From Rhyacichthys aspro (taxonomy: Eukaryota; Chordata; Actinopteri; Gobiiformes; Rhyacichthyidae): a stretch of DNA of 64,000 nucleotides. Made by a program: the position numbers and the translations under genes. Shown in pieces: positions 55,259 through 64,000 of this stretch. The notes beneath the pieces are model-generated. The model saw only the letters and a list, made by a program, of their open reading frames with translations. It was not told where the DNA came from and ran no database searches. The stretch spans positions 24,072,140-24,136,139 of the forward strand of contig CM072151.1 in NCBI GenBank assembly GCA_036850595.1, read 5' to 3'. How positions within the stretch are numbered: position 1 is the first letter of the stretch; each line of letters begins with the position of its first letter.

Positions 55259-58200
55259 CAAATAATCAATAAACATTCTTCGTACTTTTTTTGCTAACTT
55301 CTTTTGTTGTAGGTGGACTGCATAAATGAAATCTTTGAATCAAATAAATACAAACCAGAACTAATCATGATCGAACCTCCTGTGGCAGGGGCCATAAGAT
55401 GGTCACGATCTCTCATGCATCGTATACAAAAAAACATCCTTCCCTTCCTGAAAGAGAAAGAGATGATCAGCAGTGAGCAAGGACAACTGGTATAAGTTTT
55501 CCTTGCAGCCTATTTGTGTTTTTACATGTTGAATGTTTGAAATATTAAAAAGCTAGCATATAACTCTGGCATTGTTCTTCTCAGGCCAAAGAAAAGTACA
55601 CACAACTAGCAATGAAAATGAAAGACTATCAGGCCAAGAAGTATGAGCGCTGGAAGACTGAAACAGAGCAACAGTTGCCTTTGTTTCTGAAAAAACCCCT
55701 GCTGCTCATGTCCAACAGTTCAGCCAAAGGCCAGGAAGAGGTAGGATGTAGACAGCATAATTACAATGTTTAGTTTTAGCTTTTACATCAGTGAACTGTA
55801 TTATTGATGTTATTATTATTTTTTATTTTAAAAAGTTGCATTCTAATGCAGTTACATTCTCACTCAAACTATACAAACAAATGTACTTTTACTTTAATCC
55901 ATAAATCCATACAACTGCCCCCAGGTGCAGCAGCCTTTTGCAGTCTTTATTTTTAGTTTGATTTAATTTATAGATTTCTGCTGCTGTTGGAACCAGTCTG
56001 AGGAGTGTACGATTTATTGTCAACTTTGCTCCAGAGATTCAAGAAATTGTTGCTGAGACAAATGACCTTGTGTCAATGGGCTATTTTGTGCCTGACTTGG
56101 CCAGGAACGTTGCTCTGCAGGAGGGTAAATTTATTAGGTAATGACCCTCAGATAAACAAAATACATTTTACATCAAGTGCTCACTGATGATATGATGACT
56201 TCAACCTGGGCTCTCAGGTATGTTGATGATCTACAACGCCTCGTTGACAGCTTTCACTCTGTGATGGATAATCTCAGTGATGCAATGCTCATTATGCTGG
56301 GAAAACAGATCAAAGCTGTCAAAAAAGAAATGCAATATGGATGCAAAACCTTCAACTGGAATTCGCTTGGTATTGTACAAACAGTGAGATATACAGTAAA
56401 AGCTTATCAATTTGCTGTAAATGTCAATCCAAAGGTTCTGTTTTGTTTTAGGTATCCCTGATTTCATAAATAGAGCGGTTCAAGCTGTGTCTAAATTTGA
56501 GACAGTTGTCAGCCAAATTCTAAAGAATCAAAAGGATATCGAGTCTAAGTTGCAATCCCTGGAGACAGCTAATTTAATTAAATTTACTGCTCACAATAAA
56601 TCAAATGACCTTCCAGGTATGAAGACAATATTATTTTGTTTGTATTATAATGATGGGTTGCCATTAAATGTTGTACTTGTATAACATTTAACATTTGTAA
56701 CATATTTTTTTGATTTGTTCAAGGTGTTAAGCAGTTTTGTGAACGTATTGATCAAGAAAGGACCAAAACTATAAATTTACTAACCAGGAAGTATGCTGAC
56801 ATTGGACCTCTCATAACTAAGACAGAGCATTTGATTATGGAAACCAGCAGTGGCAAAGCCAATTGCATGACAGATTATTATAAGTACTGGGAGTGCCAAG
56901 TATTAGACTCGCTTTTAAAGATGGTACTGAGGTAATTTAAATTTTCCCTGTTATGTTTCCAGAGCTATTATTTGTCTTTGTAAATTTCATTGCCATTTGA
57001 CTGCATTACAGCGTAAGACACATTTTTGTTTTTTTTTCATTAGGAACATTCAGACATTTAATGTGGCACTTATGGGTAACACCCCTCTCTTCCAAATTGA
57101 CGCCATCTTGTCTGCCCCTAAAATTGTGATTCAGCCACTGCGCAATGAGATTTACTGGCTAATAATGCAGTGTGTAAAAGACTGCGTAGAAAGCACCAAG
57201 GTGGTAAAATTTCTCCTACTTAATACTTTTACTATGTTATTTTTGTTATGTAACGTTGCTGTTATTAGCTATTTTTGCCATTTTTGTTTCAGCATTTTGT
57301 GCGTTGGATGCATGGTACGTGCATGGAGTGCCCCCCACAATGTGTTGGTGGAGAAGATGAGTTGATCACGTTTAACTTCTATAGTGATGTGTGCCAGCAT
57401 CCACAGGTAAATGAAAGTGCCATGACTGTGTCTCAGAACATCCAGCGGCTGCTCTTTTCCTTGGAGCGCCATCTAAACCATTGGAAGCACTATCGCCCTC
57501 TTTGGGAAAAGAACAAAGCTATTGTCAATGAAAAGTTTGCTGCAAGAAAGCCAACCTGTGTCAAGTATGATGACAAGCTACAGTATTTTGCTCGCATGCA
57601 TCAGGAATTATTACAGGAATCTCTGTTTAAGATCGACCACAGCATTTATCTAAACCTTGAACCTTTAGCTCTATCAGCCACAGAGTCTGTCAGCTCCTGG
57701 ATCACCTCTTTAGGAAGCTTGCTTACCCAGTCTGCAAAAGAAGACCTTTTAAGTTTGAGAGATGAACTCATGGTAAGCAAGCTGCGCTATTCTCTAGATT
57801 AAATGAATATATTACATGTGCATTAATAGATTTAATGAATTTATAACAGCAATACTCTGAGACTCTGCACCAGAGCCCTGACACTTTTGAAGACCTGAAG
57901 TGTGTTCTTGGTTCCATCTCAGATATCCGGTACTCTGAAATGTCTTTGAATGTTGAGATGAGGATCAGTGATATTCAGGAACAATACAGAACACTGTCCA
58001 TGTACAATTTACAGGTAGTCCCATAACGTTATTGTGGAAATATCCTGTCTGGATAATGTGTGTTATTAATTCTGCCACTTTTCTGCCTGCGTAGACTGGA
58101 GACGATGAGCAGGAGCTGGCTGCCAATATTTCCCAGATATGGAGAGATTTGTTTGCTGAAGCTAGACATGTGGATCGCAGTCTAACAAAAGTCAAGAAAT

Positions 58201-61080
58201 CCTTTACAGAAGTAAGGCTTCATACTTTTGTCCCTTTGGGGTAAATGTTTGCCCCAGTAGTATGCTCAAAGTTTAGGATAGGCACCTGTAACCTAAGCTA
58301 ACAGCAGGTGTCTGTCCTCAACTCAAGAGGCTCATGGACAATAAAATGAACACAGCTACCTCTGCTAATATAATCAGGAAGTTCTGCTTATAATATTATT
58401 TTCACCATTAGATTACGAAAGAGAAAATTGAAGAATTTAAGCAGGAGGTATTAATCTTTGCTGAGAGTTTCAACATGCATGGTCCAGGAGCTGTGGGGGA
58501 CAATTTGGAGAGAGGTATAGTATATAAAAATATTTAATTGATCTGCAGTGCAATAGTGCAATAATGATGTGATTGTTCCCTGGGTTGGAATGTAAGGAGT
58601 TTGATAACGTGGTTTGTCTGTGCTCCCTCCTACCAAAGACAGACTTATATGTGACCTCACTCGTCACTTTGGGAATGAGTGTGGATGGTTGTCTGCCTGT
58701 GTGAGTGTTAGTTCTCTGGTGATTGTTTAGGAGTTACCCTGGCTCACACCAAGCAGGTATAGTTTCCAGCCCAATAACCCTTAAAGGTTAAATTGGAAAA
58801 ATAATATTTTCTTTGCAGGCCTAACAATTATGGATACTTATGAGGCAGACCTTTCCAAGGTCGTAGCAGAACGACAGGATTTGACAAGTGCAGAGAAGCT
58901 GCTTGACCTTCCAGTCACAATTTACCCGGAGGTCATGAGCATGCAGAAGGACATGAGAGGGTTGAGACAGATTTATGATATATATAAAGCTCAAAAGGTA
59001 GGTTGTAGATGCTGTGGGTAAATTATTTATTTAATATCTTAAACATTTCATAAGTTTTCCCACTTTTGTCTTACAGACAGCAAAGGCTGAGTGGTCACAG
59101 ACACTTTGGGTAGATTTAAACATTCAGTTGCTACAAGAGGGTATTGAGGGTTTTATCAAAAGGTTGAGGCAGCTGCCCAAAGATGTGCGTGCAATGCCTG
59201 TATCATTTTTTCTTGATGCCAGAATGAAGGAGTTCAAAGAGTCCCTTCCTCTTTTGCTCGATCTAAAAAATGAAGCACTGAGAGACAGGTCAGTTTACTC
59301 ATTGATCATTAAATACAACTTTTGTCATTTCTGTATGTATTTGCGTAAATGTTGATATCAAATACAATATAATTTCTGTATTGCAGACATTGGAAGGAGC
59401 TGATGGACAGGACTGGGACTAGTTTTGAGATGAACCCTGAAAGATTTACTCTGGAGAATATGTTTGCTATGGAACTGCACAAGTATGCTAATGTCATAGG
59501 TGACATAGTGACATCTGCAGTAAAAGAACTCAGCATTGAAAAGGCATGCATCCTCACTGTGCCCAAATATCTCACTTTATTGTTTTTACCACACAAGACT
59601 TGCAGTGCTCATATTTATTATTTGTCTGCAGGGAGTGAAGGAAGTGATAGAGACTTGGGAGAGCACGAATTTCACTGTGCAGCCATATTTTAAAGGCACC
59701 AAGGAGCGCGGCTCTGTCATAGGCTCTGTGGATGACATTGTGCTGAATGTGGACAATGACACTATGAACTTACAAAGTATGGCAGGCAGTCGTTTTGTTG
59801 GACCATTTCTTGGGACTATACAACAGTGGGAGAAAAATCTGTCTCTAATCAGTGAGACTATAGAGGTCAGTCAACACTTCTCTCTACCTTTTCTGAGTCA
59901 TAAAATGGTATATGCAAATATTTCTTTCATGTGCAGGTCTGGCTGCTGGTGCAGCGTAAATGGATGTACCTAGAAAGCATATTCATAGGTGGAGACATCA
60001 GCTCACAGTTACCGGAAGAAGCAAAGAAATTTGATAATATTGATAAGAAATTTAAAGCAGTAAGTGTCATTTTTATTTACAAAAGTGAAAGCAAAAATGC
60101 ATCCTTTAACAAGCCAATTTTTTATTTTTTTTTTGTAGATAATGAGTGATGCTGTGAAGGATGCTAAAATTAAGCGTTGTTGCCTTGTTCCCAACCGTCT
60201 TGCAGAGCTTCAAGGCCTGAGTGATGGTATGGAGAAGTGCCAGAAAAGTCTTAATGACTACCTGGATTCCAAACGCAATGCTTTTCCACGCTTTTTCTTT
60301 ATCTCTGATGATGAACTCCTCAGCATTCTCGGCAGTAGTGATCCTTTGTGTGTCCAGGAGCATATGATTAAGGTATCAGGCCAGCAAAAAAGAGAAAATT
60401 AAAGCAACCCTGGGTAACTTTTAGCCAGCAGAGGGTGCAGATCCCTTTCTGTGCAACTGCACCAGTAGCGGCAGGCAGCGGCAGCCATCACAAGTAGAGA
60501 TGTTTAATATGGCAAGAGAAAGAAAGCTAGGGTCCAGTGCATTGGCCTATTTTCTTTATAATATGCATAGTGTGGTAGAGCGCCTCAATCATGTAATCTC
60601 TTGTCATATGCCACTGTCCCAGCTGCAGGAAAGTTATAACAGCTATTCTGTCCATCTGAGGGTACTATGTCAGTAAGATTGGCATGATTCTAATCATCTC
60701 AAGTCAAAGAACCATCAAAATCATTTTGAGAATATTTTTGGGCTAAAAGTTACGCAGTGCTAATTTAAGCATCTCATTGTGCAACATGAATGGCAGAAGC
60801 ACTGTGTTTGAAAACTCTTCCTTGGTTACTTTCTGTCTCCTAAATGATCCCACAAGATGTACGACAATATAGCATCTCTGAAGTTTGAAGTAGGAAGCAA
60901 TGGGGAGACTGTAGCTGGAGCCATGGTTTCTGCAGAGGGTGAGGTGATGGTTCTGAAGAAACCTGTTCCAGTGGAAGGTAGAGTGGAGGACTGGATGACC
61001 AGAGTACAGCTGGAAATGAAGAGGACCAATAGACTTATCACTAAAGAAGCCATCTTCTGCTACTGCGAAGACAGGAGCAG
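48442..61080 (+). CDS. dnah10: dnah10, 5' part: axonemal inner-arm dynein heavy chain 10 (29 exons)
   Basis: 29 exons in unbroken phase, about 5,267 nt or 1,756 codons, starting MYDLRVEWIRRCVCSGLYLP. Key matches to vertebrate DNAH10: LEQCLMNWQTQI, GPLAEIVFWQERASILSALS, WEFDRKSLFERTDYMASVCQ, LEEFYNIFGPELKSVTGDPK, WMYLESIFIGGDISSQLPEE and RNAFPRFFFISDDELLSILG. DNAH10 is known as a heavy chain of the two-headed inner dynein arm f/I1 that powers ciliary and sperm-tail bending. The window holds the tail (DHC_N1) and linker (DHC_N2); the AAA ring, stalk and microtubule-binding domain (over 2,500 residues) must follow beyond the right edge. The ATG is chosen because it opens the conserved N-terminus and lies just downstream of the X-box. 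Codons are intact; I see no sign of decay. Confidence 0.95.
49068..49159. repeat. (GTAT)n(AT)n microsatellite in dnah10 intron 3
   Basis: Five to six GTAT units then about 36 AT units; it begins some 15 bases after the exon 3 donor. Confidence 0.95.
50188..52989 (+). CDS. dnah10: dnah10 exons 7-10 (start of DHC_N1)
   Basis: Exons 50188-50418, 51637-51827, 51940-52138 and 52795-52989. They read GPLAEIVFWQERASILSALS, VWIISCHYNTNERMVPLMER, WEFDRKSLFERTDYMASVCQ, LEEFYNIFGPELKSVTGDPK and KLIMQEFNSTVE. This is the block that most clearly separates DNAH10 from other dynein heavy chains. The AC|T split codon joins exons 8 and 9. The introns are 1.2 kb, 0.1 kb and 0.66 kb; no gene is seen inside them. 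Confidence 0.93.
50419..51636 (+). other. dnah10 intron 7 (1.2 kb)
   Basis: AT-rich, with an A-rich stretch at 51568-51590; nothing else recognised. Confidence 0.6.
52990..54995 (+). other. dnah10 intron 10 (2 kb), repeat-derived
   Basis: From about 53030 (tagctgcaacacaaaaagaa, gtagccgcaagtggcgagga) to about 54900 the DNA has the style of a large dispersed teleost repeat family with phrases such as gaaatttggcacatgcagcc and gagcaagtttggtgtcgttg. Part of it is related to 15196-15400. 53165-53330 repeats variants of cacaaatgtaataa several times. No coding motif. Confidence 0.55.
54996..56931 (+). CDS. dnah10: dnah10 exons 11-17 (DHC_N1, continued)
   Basis: Exons 54996-55166, 55313-55489, 55585-55740, 55974-56137, 56218-56369, 56452-56616 and 56724-56931. 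Family landmarks: DQSFKTLRSSAAAFNMLLKF, PPVAGAIRWSRSLMHRIQKN, VNFAPEIQEIVAETNDLVSM and IRYVDDLQRLVDSFHSVM. The exon 14 donor is set at 56137 because AG|G TAT restores the conserved RYVDDL; an earlier GT at 56125 would not. The charged, heptad-like helices agree with the rod-like tail. Confidence 0.92.
55177..55255. repeat. (TA)n microsatellite in dnah10 intron 11
   Basis: About 38 TA units filling most of a 146-bp intron, between donor gtcaat at 55167 and acceptor ttgttgtag at 55312. Confidence 0.95.
57044..58997 (+). CDS. dnah10: dnah10 exons 18-23 (tail to linker)
   Basis: Exons 57044-57200, 57293-57772 (480 nt, the largest visible), 57850-58014, 58095-58211, 58412-58514 and 58819-58997. 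Readings include NIQTFNVALMGNTPLFQIDA, FVRWMHGTCMECPPQ, NIQRLLFSLERHLNHWKHYR, and GLTIMDTYEADLSKVVAERQ with LPVTIYPEVMSMQKDMRGLR, which lead into the linker. All junction phases agree. Confidence 0.93.
59077..61080 (+). CDS. dnah10: dnah10 exons 24-29 (linker, DHC_N2)
   Basis: Exons 59077-59288, 59387-59543, 59632-59865, 59937-60059, 60139-60372 and 60857-61080. The linker is the lever that swings during the power stroke. Diagnostic readings: LQSMAGSRFVGPFLGTIQQW, WMYLESIFIGGDISSQLPEE, SLNDYLDSKRNAFPRFFFIS, ILGSSDPLCVQEHMIKMYDN and RTNRLITKEAIFCYCEDRSR. Exon 25 ends ELSIEK and is followed by GC, not GT. The last donor (61081) needs a further exon in phase 2 that is not in the window; AAA1 should follow soon after. 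Confidence 0.93.
60403..60764. mobile_element. TTAA-flanked MITE in dnah10 intron 28
   Basis: TTAA at 60399-60402 and 60765-60768. Inverted ends share gtaacttttagcc (left) and ggctaaaagttac (right). A related partial copy lies in a cherp intron at about 7895-8010 (gtcagtgagataggcatgat, atatttttgggctaaaggtt). Confidence 0.8.
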
Positions 61081-61448
61081 GTTTGTGTAAAAGGCTAGCC
61101 ATTTCATAAACTTGTGTTTTTACTCAGATACACTGCTATACACTGTGTGAAGCCTAATTCTTCTGCTATTGATGCTAGAGATTTTTTTTTACATTTTAGG
61201 GAACCACTATTTAATGTTACAAATTTTGGAAAATTATGTTCATAACAAGAAGAAGGCAAGCTCCATTTTAGAAAACATGGCTGTTTTGTGTTTTCCTTTC
61301 TCTTTTCATTTTTGCCTGATTAAGGATTTCCTGTCTTCCAATCAATTCACTAGCTCAGGACTTTGGTACCACACTGATGGAACCAAAGACCAAGGAAACC
61401 AAAACAAGACATAGGGTATGGGGCTTATTTGATAAACCTTTTGCCCCT
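61081..61448 (+). other. dnah10 intron 29, start
   Basis: Runs from the donor gtttgt to the antisense retrotransposon. I tested the open frame at 61169-61414 as an exon and found no dynein motif. Confidence 0.6.
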
Positions 61449-61914
61449 TGTCAAGCCTGGCTCGTATATGGCCCGACAAACAAAACACAAACAGGAGGGA
61501 TGCCAATTAAAGTGTAATTTATTAAAGTAATCAAACTATACTAAACAGGGTTAACATGTGACCTATATGAATAATCTGTAGCATCAGTAGTGTGTGCAAA
61601 TGTTGGACGTGTGAAAGTGTTGTATGCGAGAGCTAAAGTGAAACAAACTAAATGAGTGCACCAAACAAAGGAAAAGGTGGCTGCAGGTGAGCAGGCTAGC
61701 GCGAGCAGAGAGCATGCGGGCACTGAAGGCCCGGCTTTTGAACTGGTTGGCCACGCCCCCGCCAGGTAGCACGACCAATCAGGAACGTCTCATGAGCCAC
61801 CTAAGAGGAAAGGGCAGAGAGAGAGAGGAGGAGGCAGAGCAGGAGACAGAGCTAGGGGCAAAAGTTAAGGCCCCCAGAGACAGACAAAATCCAGCCTGCT
61901 CTGGGGTTGTCACA
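61449..61914 (-). repeat. 3' LTR of an antisense gypsy-type retrotransposon
   Basis: Read on the minus strand: TGTGACAACCCCAGAGCAGG at 61914 down to GAGCCAGGCTTGACA at 61449, TG...CA ends, about 466 bp. A polypurine tract (cttaagggggaggg on minus, 61915-61928) precedes it, as required for plus-strand priming. AATAAA lies on the minus strand near 61520. The other LTR is beyond the window. Confidence 0.8.
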
Positions 61915-62227
61915 CCCTCCCCCTTAAGCTGTGGACCACTGAGGTCCACAGTGAAAAACAAACAACCCCAGATCACCACGACAATATAAAACTATGAAAC
62001 TGGCCATTGATCACTAGACTAAGCACAACAATACGCACTGTAGCACAAGACCTAGGGTCACTGCTTCAGTCCCCCACCAGCTACTCCCCAATGTTACTCA
62101 CCCCTCCACAACCAGGCGCCTTGGAGCATATTTAAGAGAGGCTGAGGCACACAGAGCAAGTCAGCAGAGACAACAACAGACAACCACAGGTCATGACAGT
62201 GAATATTAATATAACTAAGAAATTTAC

Positions 62228-64000
62228 TTAAGATGACAACGGGGCACGAGACAGGGCATCTGCCAGGATATTATCCTGCCCTTTTATATGGCGGATGTCC
62301 AAATCGTAGCCCTGCAAAAATAAAGACCACCTGACCAACCTCTGATTAGGAGATTTTAAACTCTTCAGAAAAGTTAGGGGATTGTGATCAGTGTACACCA
62401 CTAGAGGAGCTATACCGCCCACATAGACTTCGAAATGTTGCAATGCCCAGATTAATGCTAGTGCTTCCTTTTCAATAACAGAATAATTGCCCTGGTAGCG
62501 ATTAAACTTTTTAGAGAAGAAGCATATCGGCCTCATTACCCCATCGTCACCCCCCTGGAGCAGGACGGCACCAGCCCCGACCTGGCTGGCGTCCACCTGG
62601 AGCTCAAAAGGTCTGTCAAACTGAGGAGCTGCTAAAACAGGACAAGAGCACAGAAGAGTTTTAACATTTTCAAACGCCTGTTGGCAATCTGACGACCAGA
62701 CAAACTTTGCTCGGGCTTTTAACAACTCTGTCAAAGGGAACACTACAGTAGAAAAATTTCGGCAGAAGCTCCTATAATAACCCACAAGGCCTAAAAAACG
62801 TTGGAGTTCTTTTTTAGTGGTGGGCTGCGGGAATTCAGCCACAGCAACAACCTTGGCGTCAACAGGTGCAACCCTTCCCTGACCAACCACGCGACCAAGG
62901 TACGTCACAGTCGCTCGGGCGAATTCACATTTTGCCAAATTTACTGTTAACTGTGCCTCTGCCAACCGCTCAAACAATGCTTTAATTCTCTGCAAGTGAG
63001 AATGCCACGTGTCACTGAATACAACTAAATCATCCAGGTAGACTGAACAACCCTCCAACCCCGCTGTAACCCGATTCATAAGACGCTGAAACGTCGCTGG
63101 AGCATTTTTTAAGCCAAAGGGCATTACGGTATATGAATACAGGCCAGAGGGAGTGATGAAAGAAGCGATCTCCTGAGCACGTTGTGACAGCGGCACCTGC
63201 CAATAACCCTTAAGCAGGTCAAACTTGGAGACGAATTTAGCTGAGCCCACCAGATCTATACAATCGTCCATCCTAGGTAAAGGGAATGAGTCAGTTTTTG
63301 TGACCGAATTAAACTTCCTCATATCCGTGCAAAAACGAGGGGTCCTGTCAGCCTTCGGCACTAGAATGCAGGGGGAAGCCCAACTAGATGAGGATGGAAC
63401 CGCTATATTGTTTTGTAACATATACTCCACCTCCGCGTTAAGTTTCACAGGAGCCATGCGATAAAATCGCTGTTTAATGGGCTGCGCCTCTCCCACGTCA
63501 ATGTCATGCACAATCCAACTAGTGCGGGAGGGAACATCACCAAAAAGCCCTGGAACCTTTTTAATAAGTTCGACCAATTCACAACGCTGAGACATAGGCA
63601 AATGGGACAACAGAGTACCAAGATTTTTAAGTGACTCAGAATTTTTCAGTCTGCCACACAACACACCGTCATCAGGGTCCGGAACCCCGTCTCCCTCCTG
63701 TACCATAGTGCACGTATCAACAGCGAGGGCTGGACACACTGCGTCTTTTACGCCGCTGCCACCGGCGGAGCGCTGATAATACGGCTTTAAGAGGTTGACG
63801 TGACAGAGTTGCGTTGACTTTTTACGACCAGGTGTAAACCGTTCCTGCTCCGTCCCCTGACCGTGGTCGGGAGACACAGGGGAGATCCTCCAGGGCCGAA
63901 GCTGTGTCTTCGGGGTTAACTCCCTCCACCCTCCTACAAGGAGTTTTAGTAGCGATGAGATACAGAGACACCGCCGTGTTGTTAATGAGGTGGCTTTTAT
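62228..64000 (-). CDS. Gypsy-type retrotransposon Pol: integrase C-terminus, reverse transcriptase, RNase H (5' end outside window)
   Basis: An open frame over at least 549 codons, staying open to the window edge (64000), with stop at 62228-62230. From the N-terminal side: TQLCHVNLLKPYY (integrase C-terminal type), then RT motifs QNNIAVPSSSSWASPCILVP, KFDLLKGYWQVPLSQRAQEI, MPFGLKNAPATFQRLMNRV and YLDDLVVFSDTW (catalytic DD), then RNase H: ELQVDASQVGAGAVLLQ, IEKEALALIWALQHFEVYV, YTDHNPLTFLKSLK, and IKGQDNILADALSRAPLSS at the stop. No integrase follows RNase H; the LTR polypurine tract is 300 bp further on. No stops or shifts, so the copy is probably young. It lies antisense in a dnah10 intron. 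Confidence 0.92.
   Translation of the reverse strand: MKATSLTTRRCLCISSLLKLLVGGWRELTPKTQLRPWRISPVSPDHGQGTEQERFTPGRKKSTQLCHVNLLKPYYQRSAGGSGVKDAVCPALAVDTCTMVQEGDGVPDPDDGVLCGRLKNSESLKNLGTLLSHLPMSQRCELVELIKKVPGLFGDVPSRTSWIVHDIDVGEAQPIKQRFYRMAPVKLNAEVEYMLQNNIAVPSSSSWASPCILVPKADRTPRFCTDMRKFNSVTKTDSFPLPRMDDCIDLVGSAKFVSKFDLLKGYWQVPLSQRAQEIASFITPSGLYSYTVMPFGLKNAPATFQRLMNRVTAGLEGCSVYLDDLVVFSDTWHSHLQRIKALFERLAEAQLTVNLAKCEFARATVTYLGRVVGQGRVAPVDAKVVAVAEFPQPTTKKELQRFLGLVGYYRSFCRNFSTVVFPLTELLKARAKFVWSSDCQQAFENVKTLLCSCPVLAAPQFDRPFELQVDASQVGAGAVLLQGGDDGVMRPICFFSKKFNRYQGNYSVIEKEALALIWALQHFEVYVGGIAPLVVYTDHNPLTFLKSLKSPNQRLVRWSLFLQGYDLDIRHIKGQDNILADALSRAPLSS

Noticed and set aside
61169..61414. Open frame after the last dnah10 exon as a further exon
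   Set aside because: No resemblance to the expected dynein sequence and no fitting phase-2 acceptor.

Overview
The window is vertebrate nuclear DNA, almost certainly from a ray-finned (teleost) fish. The two protein-coding genes are spliced and vertebrate-specific in sequence. The remaining DNA is packed with transposon families typical of teleost genomes: Tc1/mariner, many hAT elements, TTAA-target DNA transposons, copia and gypsy LTR elements, an L1/Tx1-type LINE, a tRNA-derived SINE and long (CA)n, (TA)n and (ATT)n microsatellites. The repeat flavour suggests a percomorph, but I cannot name the species. No bacterial-type features (operons, CRISPR, RBS) are present, and no complete tRNA or rRNA gene was seen.

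Left part, 1-11.6 kb, + strand: the 3' half of cherp (calcium homeostasis endoplasmic reticulum protein, a spliceosome-associated SR-like protein). It is a chain of nine phase-consistent exons running from a proline-rich region through an RS domain to the C-terminal G-patch. Its introns hold a deleted Tc1, a foldback element with a SINE in one arm, and a nest of hAT elements. The extreme C-terminus is not resolved.

Middle part, 11.6-48.2 kb: no host gene recognised, only layered mobile DNA. In order: a Tc1 element that carries a small hAT MITE and sits in a TG/TA microsatellite; another MITE in the same microsatellite tract; an inverted-dimer Tc1 relic (15.57-21.05 kb) split by a 3.3-kb TTAA element that encodes a short P2X7-ballast-like cysteine motif; a decayed Tc1 at about 24 kb; a gypsy-like solo LTR at 27.4 kb with perfect TSD; LINE remains; and a 14-kb copia relic (33.34-47.34 kb). 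The copia body has been invaded by a solo LTR, a retroviral relic, a 4-kb hAT with BED-type transposase, a 2.2-kb hAT (itself holding a third hAT) and a second solo LTR. Most of these insertions are delimited by exact target-site duplications that I could read directly.

Right part, 48.4-61.1 kb, + strand: the 5' part of dnah10 (axonemal inner-arm dynein heavy chain 10). It has 29 exons in continuous frame, about 1,756 residues, covering the N-terminal tail and linker. A perfect RFX X-box with a second X-box-like site lies 120 bp upstream of the start codon, as expected for a motile-cilium gene. The AAA motor exons must lie beyond the window. Immediately after the last visible exon, a gypsy-type LTR retrotransposon is inserted antisense, with an open reverse transcriptase/RNase H frame and integrase-like sequence upstream of RT (61.45-64.0 kb).

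The two genes are not functionally linked: one acts in nuclear RNA processing, the other in ciliary motility.
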